Shown here one piece after another: positions 39,546 through 48,025 of a DNA stretch of 64,000 nucleotides. The position numbers and the translations under genes are program-made. Source of the stretch: Polaromonas sp. P2-4 (GTDB lineage Bacteria; Pseudomonadota; Gammaproteobacteria; Burkholderiales; Burkholderiaceae_C). Positions within the stretch are counted from its first letter, which is position 1; each line of letters starts with the position of its first letter. Location: positions 5,758,001-5,822,000 of the forward strand of contig CP087965.1 of the NCBI GenBank assembly GCA_024703855.1, given 5' to 3'. Under the pieces are notes generated by a model. The model did no database searches. It was not told the DNA's origin and worked only from the letters and a program-made list of their open reading frames with translations.

Positions 39546-40353
39546 GTCATTGCAGAGCGCAGCGCGGCAATCCACGGCGGTAGTTCATCCACCATGGATC
39601 GCCACGGCCTTTGGCCTCGCGATGACGAGGGGGCCCGTCATTGCGAGCGCAGCGCGGCAATCCATGGCGTGGGTTCATCCACGATGGATCGCCACGGCCT
39701 TTGGCCTCGCGATGACGAGGGTGCCCTGTCATTGCAGAGCGCAGCGCGGCAATCCATGGCGTGGGTTCATCCACGATGGATCGCCACGGCCTTTGGCCTC
39801 GCGATGACGAGGGTGCCCTGTCATTGCGAGCGCAGCGCGGCAATCCATGGCGTTGGTTCATCCACGATGGATCGCCACGGCCTTTGGCCTCGCGATGACG
39901 AGGGGGCCCGTCATTGCAGAGCGCAGCGCGGCAATCCACGATGCTGGCCCCTCCACCATGGATCGCCACGGCCTTCGGCCTCGCGATGACGAGGGGGCCC
40001 GTCATTGCGAGCGCAGCGCGGCAATCCATGGCGGTGGTTCATCCACGATGGATCGCCACGGCCTTTGGCCTCGCGATGACGAGGGTGCCCTGTCATTGCG
40101 AGCGCAGCGCGGCAATCCATGGCGGTGGTTCATCCACGATGGATCGCCACGGCCTTTGGCCTCGCGATGACGAGGGTGCCCTGTCATTGCGAGGCGCAGC
40201 GCGGCAATCCATGGCGTGGGTTCATCCACGATGGATCGCCACGGCCTTTGGCCTCGCGATGACGAGGGGGCCCGTCATTGCGAGCGCAGCGCGGCAATCC
40301 ACGATGCTGGCCCCTCCACCATGGATCGCCACGGCCTTCGGCCTCGCGATGAT
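39546..40353 (+). repeat. Tandem array B: nine bipartite inverted repeat units
   Basis: Nine units start at 39546, 39637, 39728, 39820, 39910, 40001, 40092, 40183 and 40274 (period 90-92 bp). Two separated units (39910 and 40274) share a variant middle (ATGCTGGCCCCTCC), which suggests block duplication of four units inside the array. Position relative to the lipoprotein fragment matches array A, so the two arrays descend from one. Confidence 0.9.
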
Positions 40354-40379
40354 GAAATGGAGTCGTCATTTCGAAGAGC

Positions 40380-40406
40380 TCATCGATGATTACAATGATT
40401 GCATTG
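40380..40406 (+). promoter_or_regulatory. Candidate operator of the FitAB-like pair
   Basis: Perfect palindrome TCATCGATGA (40380-40389) followed by the inverted repeat CAATG-ATTG-CATTG (40393-40406), just upstream of the antitoxin start at 40427. Which one is used cannot be told. Confidence 0.4.
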
Positions 40407-40426
40407 AAGTCACATGGAGTACACGT

Positions 40427-40678
40427 ATGGCCAGCATTACCGTTCGAAACCTCGATGAATCTGTCAAGAGCAGCTTGCGTGTGCGAGCCGCTCGCCATGG
40501 TTGGTCCATGGAGCAGGAAATCAGGCAGATTCTTCAACAAACCGTCGCCCCCGAGCAAGCCGGGCAGATCAGCTTTGCCGAGCGTGTGAATCGCCGGTTT
40601 GCCAGCTTGAAAGTGGAGTCCCTTCCTGTTCCGCCCCGGCAAATCGCCCGCACACCGCCTGAGCTTGACAAACCATGA
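40427..40678 (+). CDS. FitA-like ribbon-helix-helix antitoxin
   Basis: An 83-residue Arc/FitA-type protein: MASITVRNLDESVKSSLRVR, AARHGWSMEQEIRQIL, then a long C-terminal toxin-binding tail. TGA overlaps the toxin ATG (ATGA). The start sits right after array B. An upstream in-frame extension runs only through repeat sequence and is not used. Confidence 0.8.
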   Translation: MASITVRNLDESVKSSLRVRAARHGWSMEQEIRQILQQTVAPEQAGQISFAERVNRRFASLKVESLPVPPRQIARTPPELDKP

Positions 40679-41117
40679 GCAGTGGCTTCCTGCTCGACAC
40701 CAATGTGCTCTCAGAGCTGATGCGCGAGCATCCAGCCGCGGCCGTGGTTGACTGGTTTGCCCAAAACACGCATGCCGCCATGCACACCAGCACCGTCAAT
40801 CAGGCCGAAATCCTTACCGGTATTGCCTTGTTGCCAAAAGGCAAACGCCGCACGGCATTGGCTGTGGCCGCCGAGCAAATGTTTGAGCAGGACTTCGCCG
40901 GGCACTGCCTTGAATTTGGTGCCGCCGCCGCAAAAACTATGCCGTCCTCGTGGCGGCCCGCACCCGGCAGGGGCAGCCCATCTCGACAGAAGACGCGCAA
41001 ATTGCAGCGATTGCCTTGGCCGCCGGGCTGACCGTGGTCACCCGCAACACCAAAGACTTTGAAAATATTGACGGCCTGCTGCTGGCGAACCCCTGGCAAG
41101 CCACCACGCCGCATTAA
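40675..41117 (+). pseudogene. FitB-like PIN-domain toxin, one frameshift
   Basis: MSSGFLLDTNVLSELMREHP with the first Asp, then STVNQAEILTGIALLPKGKR with the Glu. A break in an AAAAA run near 40931 is followed by YAVLVAARTRQGQPISTEDA and TVVTRNTKDFENIDGLLLAN, the FitB/VapC C terminus. About 147 residues when restored. Confidence 0.8.
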
Positions 41118-41511
41118 TTCTCCCCCATGAACATCACCATCATCGGCACCGCCGACAAAGTAGCCGCCACCATCCACCAAGTGCCGGCATTGCGAGGAGC
41201 CCCATTCCCGTCATTGCAGGCGCAGCGCGGCAATCCATGGCGTTGACTTATCCACGATGGATCGCCACGGCCTTTGGCCTCGCGATGACGAAGGGCCCTG
41301 TCATTGCGAGCGCAGCGCGGCAATCCACGGCCTTGGCCCATCCACCATAGTAATTGGTGGTCAGATCCCAATTTATTCACGGCTTTTAGGCCTCCAGCCC
41401 TTGTCAATAAAGCGTGAGTAGCTATTAAATTAATAGTGATCTCAGCCTGCTATGCAGGGGCCGCCAATGCGGGCGCTGGACTGAAAAGACGGGGGCATGG
41501 GTTGCGGGAAT
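41118..41511 (+). repeat. Repeat gap with a possible short gene remnant
   Basis: ATG 41127 reads MNITIIGTADKVAATIHQV for 19 codons before running into a repeat; it resembles the start of a nucleotide-sugar dehydrogenase but is too short to call. Bipartite elements follow at about 41211-41290 and a left arm at 41300-41327, then the duplicated TA block with a GCTAT core at 41419-41435. Confidence 0.5.
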
Positions 41512-42027
41512 TCAGCCGTTGATACCCAAGATGGCTTTCAAGTCCTTGAGCAACAAGAACAGGTGGAATGAGTCTGTCTCGCTTGGCTCAAATTCCCAGT
41601 TCAGATAGCACTGACGGGCGGCGTCATCCTTGGCGTGGACAAGCAGTGCACGGATGCCTGCGATGTCTGCCGCCTGGACGGTACGCAATAGGGCATCCCT
41701 GAGCAATGCACGTCCGAGCCCCACCCCCTGATGCTTCAGGTCAACCGCCAATCTGGCCAGGATCATGACGGGCACTGGGTGGCGCGCCATGCCCTTGAGA
41801 ACTCTGGGCGCAGCGTTTTCTGGCTCAACGCTGCCGACAGCCAGGCTGTAAAAACCAACAACAGCCCCCTCCTGACAGCTCACATAGGTCTGCGCGCTGT
41901 TGGCCTTCTGGTTAGTCAGTGCAAAGCGCTGCAAGAACTGGTTGAGCGCCGGTTGTCCGGAGTCGAAAACTTCGACGTTGTCGCTGGCGGCAAGCTTGCG
42001 GACCGAATCGTAAGACTTCGAACTCAC
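41512..42027 (-). CDS. GNAT toxin, minus-strand copy 2
   Basis: 171 residues, nearly identical to the toxin at 27571; differences include VEVF for VEAF, RTVQ for RTAQ and RQCYL for RQWYL. The acetyl-CoA loop KHQGVGLGRALL is unchanged. The Trp-to-Cys change lies close to the C-terminal active-site strand, so activity may differ. Confidence 0.83.
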   Translation of the reverse strand: MSSKSYDSVRKLAASDNVEVFDSGQPALNQFLQRFALTNQKANSAQTYVSCQEGAVVGFYSLAVGSVEPENAAPRVLKGMARHPVPVMILARLAVDLKHQGVGLGRALLRDALLRTVQAADIAGIRALLVHAKDDAARQCYLNWEFEPSETDSFHLFLLLKDLKAILGING

Positions 42028-42302
42028 CCAAACAGCCCCGGCTCACTGAGCAACTTCTCGAGCTTGGGCTTCGGCTTGACGGGGCGGTCCAGCGCAGCTT
42101 GAAAAGCGTCCCACTTATCTGGGGTCAACTCAAAGCGCAGCCGGTCGGCGAGAGTCTGGTTGGCGGCAACAATCCCAGCCTCCAGCAAAAACTCACTGAC
42201 GTTCTTGTGAGCAGCGCGAGCAGCCTCCTGAAGCAGCCGCTTCACAGGGGTGCTGGCGCGCACATCAATGCGCTCGGATTTGGACTGAATAGCGGCTGGC
42301 AT
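42024..42302 (-). CDS. DUF1778 antitoxin, minus-strand copy 2
   Basis: 92 residues, differing from the 28083 copy at only two positions near the C terminus (LEKLL for LKKLL, GLFG for GLLG). Cross-neutralisation of the two toxins is therefore likely. ATG 42302 has the same GAGGAG site. Confidence 0.83.
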   Translation of the reverse strand: MPAAIQSKSERIDVRASTPVKRLLQEAARAAHKNVSEFLLEAGIVAANQTLADRLRFELTPDKWDAFQAALDRPVKPKPKLEKLLSEPGLFG

Positions 42303-42327
42303 AGGAGTCTCCTCTTTTAAGGCTGTT

Positions 42328-42356
42328 ATGATAACGTCCGGACGTCGTCACGACAA
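42328..42356 (-). promoter_or_regulatory. Promoter/operator of the minus-strand TA pair, copy 2
   Basis: The same ACGTCCGGACGT palindrome (42334-42345) between a minus-strand -35-like TTGTCG and -10 TATCAT. Identity with copy 1 means both pairs would be repressed together. Confidence 0.6.
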
Positions 42357-42363
42357 GTCTTAT

Positions 42364-42540
42364 TTGTGGCCGGGCGTGTTGTGCTAGCCTGCGCTGGGGC
42401 TCGCGCTATTGACCGAGGGGCAGCAGTTTTGGGCGGTGGACAGGAACCCGCGCTGGATGGATGTGGGCATTGACATGGCCGGTGTCTTGGCCGGTGTGGG
42501 CTTCATCAACATGGTGTCTCTTTGCTTGGCTCGCCGGTAA
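42364..42540 (+). pseudogene. VanZ-like 3' fragment, copy 3
   Basis: Reads LGLALLTEGQQFWAVDRNPR, WMDVGIDMAGVLAGVGF and INMVSLCLARR-stop: only the C-terminal half of the protein at 30572. It begins at the edge of the duplicated TA block, in place of the glycosyltransferase fragment seen after copy 1. Confidence 0.65.
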
Positions 42541-42792
42541 GGTTCTCGTACCCTGATCGCATGTGGCCATGGCGCTGAATGCGCTCAAGCTCATTTGCAA
42601 GCAACTGGTTTCGCCATTGCAGAGCGCAGCAGCGGCAATCCATTTGTTTACGCATCAAAAGTGGCTATAACCCATGTACTACGGGCGTGGATAGCTATTA
42701 TTTTTATAGTGGTTTTCTGGCGGCGAAGGGTTCGGTGATGGGTCGCCACGGCTTGCGGCCTCGCGATGACGAGTGCGGCGTTTGTTGTGAGC
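42541..42792 (+). repeat. Left arm - GCTAT - right arm repeat nest
   Basis: A left arm at about 42614-42643 and a right arm at about 42740-42770 enclose a GCTAT core (42693-42709). The same nested composite is seen at 17276-17430 and 28897-29048. Confidence 0.55.
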
Positions 42793-42828
42793 TTGACTTT
42801 CTCCTCTAAAGATACACAATGTGTATCT
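42793..42828 (+). promoter_or_regulatory. Promoter/operator of the DUF1778/GNAT pair
   Basis: -35 TTGACT (42793-42798) and a weak -10 CACAAT (42815-42820, 16-bp spacer) lying inside a perfect 9-bp-arm palindrome AGATACACA-A-TGTGTATCT (42810-42828). Confidence 0.65.
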
Positions 42829-42863
42829 CAATAGCTTATTCCCACGTAGAAAGGTCCTCTTTT

Positions 42864-43151
42864 ATGTCCACCCTTGCAAGCAACGCAGTTCATCCGACTT
42901 GTGCCGTGAATTTGCGCATCCACGATGATGTTCGCGCGCTCATCGACCGGGCGGCGAAGTCGCAGGGCAAGTCCCGTTCTGATTTCATGATTGATGCCGG
43001 CCGCCGCGCGGCTGAAGAAGCGCTTCTCGACCAGACGCTGGTACGCGTGGATCAGGAAACTTACACGCATTTTTTGGAGGTGCTTGATCAGCCCCCTTCG
43101 GGCCTTGGTTTCGAGCGCCTTATGCGTGCCAGCAAGCCTTGGCAAGCGTGA
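42864..43151 (+). CDS. DUF1778 antitoxin
   Basis: A 95-residue ribbon-helix-helix protein: CAVNLRIHDDVRALIDRAAK, GKSRSDFMIDAGRRAAEEAL, then a C-terminal tail ending FERLMRASKPW. ATG 42864 has GAAAGG upstream; an earlier in-frame ATG at 42819 lies inside the operator and is less likely. It overlaps the toxin by GTGA. Confidence 0.82.
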   Translation: MSTLASNAVHPTCAVNLRIHDDVRALIDRAAKSQGKSRSDFMIDAGRRAAEEALLDQTLVRVDQETYTHFLEVLDQPPSGLGFERLMRASKPWQA

Positions 43152-43648
43152 GCCTTTCGGCGCCTTGTCGGCTGACGGCGGCGGCTGATTTGGATCGGTT
43201 TGCGTGCGGTACGCCAAGTCTTGATGAATGGATCAAGCGGCGCGCCATGGCAAATCAGGCCAGTGGGGCCTCTCGTACTTACGTGGTTACCGACCTCAGC
43301 GATGGCAATAGGGTGGTTGGCTACTATTGCCTGGCCTCCGGCGCACTCGCGGTCATTGATGCACCAGGGGCAATCCGGCGCAATATGCCAGACCCGATAC
43401 CAATGGCCGTGCTCGGGAGACTGGCTGTTGACGGCGCTTGGCATGGCAAGCGCTTAGGGGCGGCGTTGCTGCAGGATGCCGTTCTGCGCACCCTACAAGC
43501 GGCTGATATCTTGGGTGTCCGGGGGTTGTTGGCTCACGCCATTTCAGCAGAGGCCAAGACGTTTTATGAACATCACGGTTTCAAGGCATCAGCGACGCAG
43601 CCAATGACCTTGGTACTGTCGATAAACAGCTTGGTTGGGCGAGAGTAG
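43148..43648 (+). CDS. GNAT acetyltransferase toxin
   Basis: A 166-residue GNAT toxin from GTG 43148. FACGTPSLDEWIKRRAMANQ, VLGRLAVDGAWHGKRLGAAL (acetyl-CoA loop with H-G-K-R-L-G) and AKTFYEHHGFKASAT are diagnostic. The fourth DUF1778/GNAT pair of the window and clearly distinct from the others in sequence. Intact. Confidence 0.83.
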   Translation: MSLSAPCRLTAAADLDRFACGTPSLDEWIKRRAMANQASGASRTYVVTDLSDGNRVVGYYCLASGALAVIDAPGAIRRNMPDPIPMAVLGRLAVDGAWHGKRLGAALLQDAVLRTLQAADILGVRGLLAHAISAEAKTFYEHHGFKASATQPMTLVLSINSLVGRE

Positions 43649-43887
43649 CTTTGGAATGAGTAGCATGAATCGCCACGGCCTACAGCCTCGCAGTGACAGT
43701 CAAGAGTCGTTATTGCAGAGCGTAGCGCGGCAATCCACGGCCTCTGCCTCATCCACGATGGATCGCCACGGCCTTTGGCCTCGCGATGACGAAGGTGGCC
43801 CGTCATGGCGAGGCGTCCATTCCGTCATTGCGAGCGCAGCGCGGCAATCCATGCCATCCAGCTCCATCCAACACCAGTCAATAACTC
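43649..43887 (+). repeat. Bipartite repeats before GIY-YIG copy 3
   Basis: A degenerate right arm (GCCACGGCCTACAGCC), a full element at about 43708-43791 and a left arm at 43824-43852. The order matches the sequence before 25183 and 29969. Confidence 0.55.
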
Positions 43888-44121
43888 ATGCAGCCCGCCG
43901 TTTATATCCTGGCCAGTCAACCGCGTGGCACGCTGTATGTCGGCGTGACGTCCGACCTGATTCAGCGCGTGTGGCAGCACAAGAGCAATCTGGCCGAGGG
44001 TTTCACCCAGAAGTACGGCGTTCACACGCTGGTTTATTTTGAATTGCACGCGACCATGCACGACGCCATCAGCCGTGAAAAGCAGCTCAAGGCCGGGTCG
44101 TGGGTGAAAAAGTGGTCTTGA
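43888..44121 (+). CDS. GIY-YIG nuclease-domain protein, copy 3, C-terminally shortened
   Basis: 77 residues with VYILASQPRGTLYVGVTSDL and QRVWQHKSN, and the same premature end (WVKKWS) as copies 1 and 2. Its missing tail continues in the +1 frame to 44171. ATG start intact. Not followed by a VanZ-like gene, so only the left part of the duplicated block is present here. Confidence 0.7.
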   Translation: MQPAVYILASQPRGTLYVGVTSDLIQRVWQHKSNLAEGFTQKYGVHTLVYFELHATMHDAISREKQLKAGSWVKKWS

Positions 44122-44396
44122 TTGAGGCGATGAATGCGAACTGGCACGATTTGTACCCGGGCTTGCTGTAGCCGCACACCGCGTCCCGTCATGCGAGGTG
44201 CGCCCCGTCCCGTCATTGCGAGTGCAGCGCGGCAATCCATGGACTGCCACGGCCTACGGCCTCGCAGTGACAGTCAAGAGTCGTCATTGCGAGCGAAGCG
44301 CGGCAATCCACGGCGTTGGTTCATCCACCATGGGTCGCCACGGCCTTTGGCCTCGCGATGACGAAGTTGGCCCTCCGTCAATTCTCAACAGAATAA
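44122..44396 (+). repeat. Bipartite repeats
   Basis: A left arm at about 44213-44241, a degenerate right arm (CTGCCACGGCCTACGG), and a full element at 44284-44363. No gene. Confidence 0.55.
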
Positions 44397-44433
44397 CCGT
44401 GCAAATTGATTATAAAAATAATAAATTACACGG
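44397..44433 (+). promoter_or_regulatory. Promoter region with long inverted repeat before the AAA ATPase
   Basis: CCGTGCAAATT (44397-44407) pairs with AAATTACACGG (44423-44433) around an AT-rich centre containing TATAAA. The right arm touches the ATG at 44434, so binding or folding would affect both transcription and initiation. Confidence 0.5.
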
Positions 44434-45631
44434 ATGATCCCTCGTCTCGCCCAAAATAAACTCGTAACTCTGCTCGGTCAGTTTCCCGCAGTGGTGCTCC
44501 TTGGGCCGCGTCAGGCGGGCAAGACCACCCTGGCCTTGGCCGAGATGGCGCGGCGCGGTGATGCGATTTATCTTGATCTGGAGCTTCCCTCGGCTCAGCG
44601 TCAGCTAGACGACCCGGAAGCATTCCTTCTTGCCCAGCGCAATCGGCTGGTCGTCCTGGACGAGGTGCAGCGCATGCCAGAATTGTTCGCGGTGCTGCGT
44701 GGTGTCGTTGATATTCGTCGCCGGGACGGTGAGGCGGCGGGGCAATTCCTGTTGCTCGGCTCTGCCACTGGGGTGTTGCTGCAGCAGGCCAGTGAGAGTC
44801 TGGCTGGGCGGGTTGCACAACTGGAACTCACGCCTTTTCAGGCCCGCGAAGTGCTGCCGCCCGATGCGCCCGGCACCGAACTTAACCCGCTCTGGGTGCG
44901 CGGCGGTTTTCCGTTGTCCTGGTTGGCGCAAGGCGATGCTGACAGCCTGCGCTGGCGCGAGGCCTTTATCGCCTCCTATCTGGAGCGGGACATCCCTGCT
45001 CTGGGTCCGCGCATTCCGGCCACGACGCTGCGTCGTCTGTGGACCATGCTGGCCCATGGGCAAGGTGGCTTGCTCAACCAGTCGCAACTCGCCGCATCGC
45101 TTGCCGTGAGCGGGCAGACAGTGGCGCGCTACATTGATATCTTGTGCGATTTGATGCTGGTCCGTCGTCTGCCTGCCTGGCATGGCAATGTTGGCAAGCG
45201 GCTGGTGCGCGCGCCCAAGGTCTATGTGCGCGATAGCGGCATCGCCCATGCCCTGCTTGGCCTGGAGAGTTTGGAGTCCGTATTGAGTCACCCTGTAGCC
45301 GGCGCCAGCTGGGAGGGGTTTGTCATTGAACAGCTTATCGCCGCTGCGCCTGCAAGCTGAGGCCAGCTTCTACCGAACCGCGCACGGAGCCGAGGCCGAC
45401 CTCGTGATGGGGTTGCGCCATGGCGAAACTTGGGTGATTGAAATCAAGCGTTCGTCGGCGCCTACAGTATCAAAAGGTTTCCATCTGGCAGCTGCCGACG
45501 TTCGCGCCACGCGCAAGCTTCTGGTGGCTCCGGTGGGTGCGCCTTACCCGATGCGCGATGGGATTGAGGTGATGGACCCGCTCACAGCTGCTGCGCAGTT
45601 GGCGGGTTTTCGTGAAAGAAACACCGGTTAG
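44434..45631 (+). pseudogene. AAA ATPase with DUF4143 domain, one frameshift
   Basis: Walker A VVLLGPRQAGKTTLA, Walker B RLVVLDEVQRMPELF, and SYLERDIPAL begin a standard AAA_14/DUF4143 protein; the C-terminal half has GNVGKRLVRAPKVYVRDSGI. The frame breaks near 45352 and resumes QAEASFYRTAHGAEADLV and VIEIKRSSAPTVSKGF, the DUF4143 nuclease-like tail with E-I-K. About 399 residues when restored. Members are common in mobile and TA-rich regions; function unknown. Confidence 0.82.
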
Positions 45632-45737
45632 TGTGGTGTTGCACGCTAGCGGGCTGAGGGGATGCCACCAATGCATGGATTGCGGGTCAAGCTTGGGATG
45701 ACGGAGGTGCCGCGTCATGGAGAGGCGCCCCGTCCCC
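45632..45737 (+). other. Short gap before array C
   Basis: No gene; contains GTCATGGAGAGGCGCCCC, the type of linker repeated between the units of array C. Confidence 0.4.
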
Positions 45738-46251
45738 GTCATTGCGAGCGCAGCGCGACAATCCACGGCCTTGGTTCATCCGCGATGGATCGCCACGGCC
45801 TTTGGCCTCGCAATGACGAAGGTGGCCCGCCATGGCGAGGCGTACATTCCGTCATTGCAGAGCGCAGCGCGGCAATCCACGGCCTTGGTTCATCCACGAT
45901 GGATCGCCACGGCCTGCGGCCTCGCGATGACGAAAGTGGCCCGTCATGGCGAGGCGTACATTCCGTCATTGCGAGCGCAGCGCGGCAATCCACGGCCTTG
46001 ATTCATCCACCATGGATCGCCACGGCCTGCGGCCTCGCGATGACGAAAGTGGCCCGTCATGGCGAGGCGTACATTCCGTCATTGCGAGGCGCAGCGCGGC
46101 AATCCACGGCCTTGATTCATCCACCATGGATCGCCACGGCCTGCGGCCTCGCGATGACGAAAGTGGCCCGTCATGGCGAGGCGTACATTCCGTCATTGCG
46201 AGCGCAGCGCGGCAATCCACGGCCTTGGTTCATCCACCATGGATCGCCACG
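45738..46251 (+). repeat. Tandem array C: five long-period bipartite repeat units
   Basis: Units start at 45738, 45851, 45965, 46078 and 46192, period 113-114 bp. The extra 22 bp compared with arrays A and B is a linker (GTGGCCCGTCATGGCGAGGC then GTACATTCC). The last unit lacks most of its right arm: ATGGATCGCCACGGCC runs straight into rmlB sequence. Confidence 0.88.
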
Positions 46252-46460
46252 GCCACGACCGCCGCTACGCCATGAACCTCAGCAAAATCCAGAGTGACCT
46301 GGGCTGGAAGCCCGCCGAAACCTTCGAGTCCGGCATCCGCAAAACCGCGCAGTGGTACCTGGCCAACCCCGAGTGGGCGGCGCATGTGCAAAGCGGGGCC
46401 TACCGCGAATGGGTGCAAACCCAAGATGAAAGCGAGACGCCAATGCAGGCGGCAAATTGA
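46247..46460 (+). pseudogene. rmlB: rmlB 3' fragment
   Basis: Encodes GHDRRYAMNLSKIQSDLGWK, PAETFESGIRKTAQWYLANP and AYREWVQTQDESETPMQAAN-stop, the last 70 residues of RmlB, diverged from the 32656 gene at many silent and some coding sites. It starts inside the GGCCACG shared with the repeat's right arm, which points to a recombination junction. Confidence 0.8.
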
Positions 46461-46465
46461 TTTTG

Positions 46466-46492
46466 TTGTAATATGCCAATGTATTATTACAA
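46466..46492 (+). promoter_or_regulatory. Operator of the second AbrB-type vapBC
   Basis: Perfect 8-bp arms TTGTAATA (46466-46473) and TATTACAA (46485-46492), 11-bp spacer, ending 12 bp before the antitoxin ATG and next to a CCGGAG ribosome site. Confidence 0.6.
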
Positions 46493-46504
46493 CCGGAGAG
46501 CGAG

Positions 46505-46754
46505 ATGAGCATCACTGCAAAACTTTTCATGAGCGGCCGCAGCCAAGCGATCCGTCTGCCGGCCAAATTGCGCCTCGACGCCAAGGAAGTGCGAATCGAG
46601 CAGATTGGCGGCGCGTTGTGGGTGCAACCCGAAGTCTCGCCCGGGCAAAGCATGGCTGAATGGCTCGCCGTGTTCTACGAAACCAGCGATGCCCTACCGG
46701 ACAACTTTCTTGCAGACCGCAAGGACAGCCCTCCACAAACGCGACTGGTCTTGA
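46505..46754 (+). pseudogene. vapB: VapB antitoxin (AbrB type), one frameshift near the 3' end
   Basis: MSITAKLFMSGRSQAIRLPA then KLRLDAKEVRIEQIGG is a normal VapB. A one-base break near 46738 should give RDWS-stop at 46752-46754; as read the ORF runs on into the toxin gene. About 83 residues. Confidence 0.78.
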
Positions 46755-46763
46755 TTTTTAGCC

Positions 46764-47166
46764 ATGCGCCGCACCTTAGACACCAATATTTGCAGTTACA
46801 TTCTGCGCCGGCACCCGGCCTCGATGATTGAACGATTTGCCGGGTTAGACCGTGGGCAGCTGTGGCTGTCTGCCATGGTGGCTGCGGAGTTGCGCTTTGG
46901 AGCGGCCAAGCTGGCTTCGGCGCGCTTTTCTGCTGCGGTGGAAGCCTGGCTGGCAGGGTTTGAAGTGCGTGCCTGGCCCCTTGAGGCAACCGCCCACTAC
47001 GCCAACACGCGCCGCGCTGGAGCGGGCCGGCAAAAGCATAGGTGGCATGGATTTGCTGATTGCCGCGCATGCCATGGCCGAGGACTCTGTCCTGGTGACC
47101 AACAACGCCCGTGAATTCTTGCGTGTGCCCGGCTTGGCTGTCGAAGAGTGGAGTCTTTCAGCTTGA
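46764..47166 (+). pseudogene. vapC: VapC PIN-domain toxin, one frameshift
   Basis: MRRTLDTNICSYILRRHPAS (first Asp), LSAMVAAELRFGAAKLASAR (Glu), break near 47015, then ALERAGKSIGGMDLLIAAHA and VLVTNNAREFLRVPGL. About 133 residues. A separate lineage from the vapC at 31944. Confidence 0.78.
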
Positions 47167-47179
47167 AAGTCCTGCTATT

Positions 47180-47326
47180 TTCACGGTGTATGACGTGCTG
47201 TCGAGCGGCATGAGTCTGCAGGAGATCATTGACGATTTTCCGGAGCTGGTGCCCGAGGACATCTACGCGGTGTTGGCCTTTGCTGCTGACCGCGAGCACA
47301 AGGTCTACGCGCTGGCCGCGGAATGA
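47180..47326 (+). pseudogene. DUF433 antitoxin, 5' truncated
   Basis: Reads FTVYDVLSSGMSLQEIIDDF then PELVPEDIYAVLAFAADREH, the C-terminal DUF433 part. The N-terminal strand-turn region is missing; the sequence starts right after the vapC stop. The stop overlaps the next ATG (ATGA). Confidence 0.65.
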
Positions 47327-47371
47327 AGCTTCTGCTCGACGAAAACCTGTCTCGGCGGCTTATGCCGTTCT
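47323..47371 (+). pseudogene. DUF5615 PIN-like toxin, first 16 codons only
   Basis: MKLLLDENLSRRLMPF is the conserved beginning of DUF5615 proteins (DEN being part of the active site). It is cut after 16 codons by an inverted galU 3' piece. Confidence 0.6.
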
Positions 47372-47602
47372 TGCAGCGCCCCCCGCACGGTGGCTGACAG
47401 CCCGGCATCGCGCAGCGCCAGCTCTATCGTGGCCTGCACATAGCCTTCCTTGCTGCCGCAGTCATAGCGCTTGCCGTCATACCGACAAGCAAACACCTTT
47501 CGCGGTCCATCAGGCCAGCAATGCCATCGGTCAGCTGAATCTCGCCGCCGGCACCGCGCGGCTGGGCACGGATGCTCGCAAAAATGCCAGGCTTCAGAGC
47601 TG
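47372..47602 (-). pseudogene. galU: galU 3' fragment, inverted
   Basis: On the minus strand it reads IFASIRAQPRGAGGEIQLTD, GIAGLM, breaks frame, then YDGKRYDCGSKEGYVQATIE and LALRDAGLSATVRGAL: the last 80 residues of GalU, clearly diverged from the intact gene. It has neither start nor stop of its own. Confidence 0.75.
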
Positions 47603-47658
47603 ATTCAGAGTTGAGTCTTACCCAAGGGGATCAGCGTTCCATTGTCAGCGCAGCAACA

Positions 47659-48002
47659 TCAGCCGTGTAGCTGACGGCTGTCTGCAGGAGCCTCTTCGCG
47701 CTCTGTCATGCCGTAGTCGCGCAGCACCTGCGCCACGCGCAAGCGGTAGTCTTCAAACACGTCGTTCCGCCCACGGCTTTGTGCTTTGCGGTGGGCTTCC
47801 AGGCGACGCCACGCCAGCACAGCGGCTTCGTCCCTGAAAAATGACAGCGAAAGCAGCTTGCCCGGCGTGCTCAGGCTTTCAAAGCGTTCAATGGAAATAA
47901 AGCCGTCGATTTTTTCCAGCTGCGGCTTCAGGGCAGCGGCAATGTCGAGGTAGGTCTGCTTTTTTCAGGGTGCGGCTGCACCTCAAAAATAATGGCGATC
48001 AT
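47659..48002 (-). pseudogene. Antibiotic biosynthesis monooxygenase-type protein, one frameshift
   Basis: A small ferredoxin-like ABM-fold protein: MIAIIFEVQPHPEK, a break in an A6 run (minus strand, near 47963), then QTYLDIAAALKPQLEKIDGF, ISIERFESLSTPGKLLSLSF and DEAAVLAWRR. About 114 residues. It lies 23 bp downstream of the P450 gene on the same strand, so the two are probably one operon. Confidence 0.72.
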
Positions 48003-48025
48003 TGAATGTGTCCTTGGTGGGGTGG

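Noticed and set aside
39447..40229. Array B as a CRISPR array
   Set aside because: Units are about 91 bp with almost no unique spacers, each unit is itself an inverted repeat, and no cas genes are present.
41127..41190. A UDP-glucose dehydrogenase start (MNITIIGT)
   Set aside because: Only eight residues resemble the family; the following sequence does not, so no gene is called.
45662..46297. A 200-residue ORF over array C
   Set aside because: It is repeat translation running into the rmlB fragment; the real rmlB reading is in another frame.
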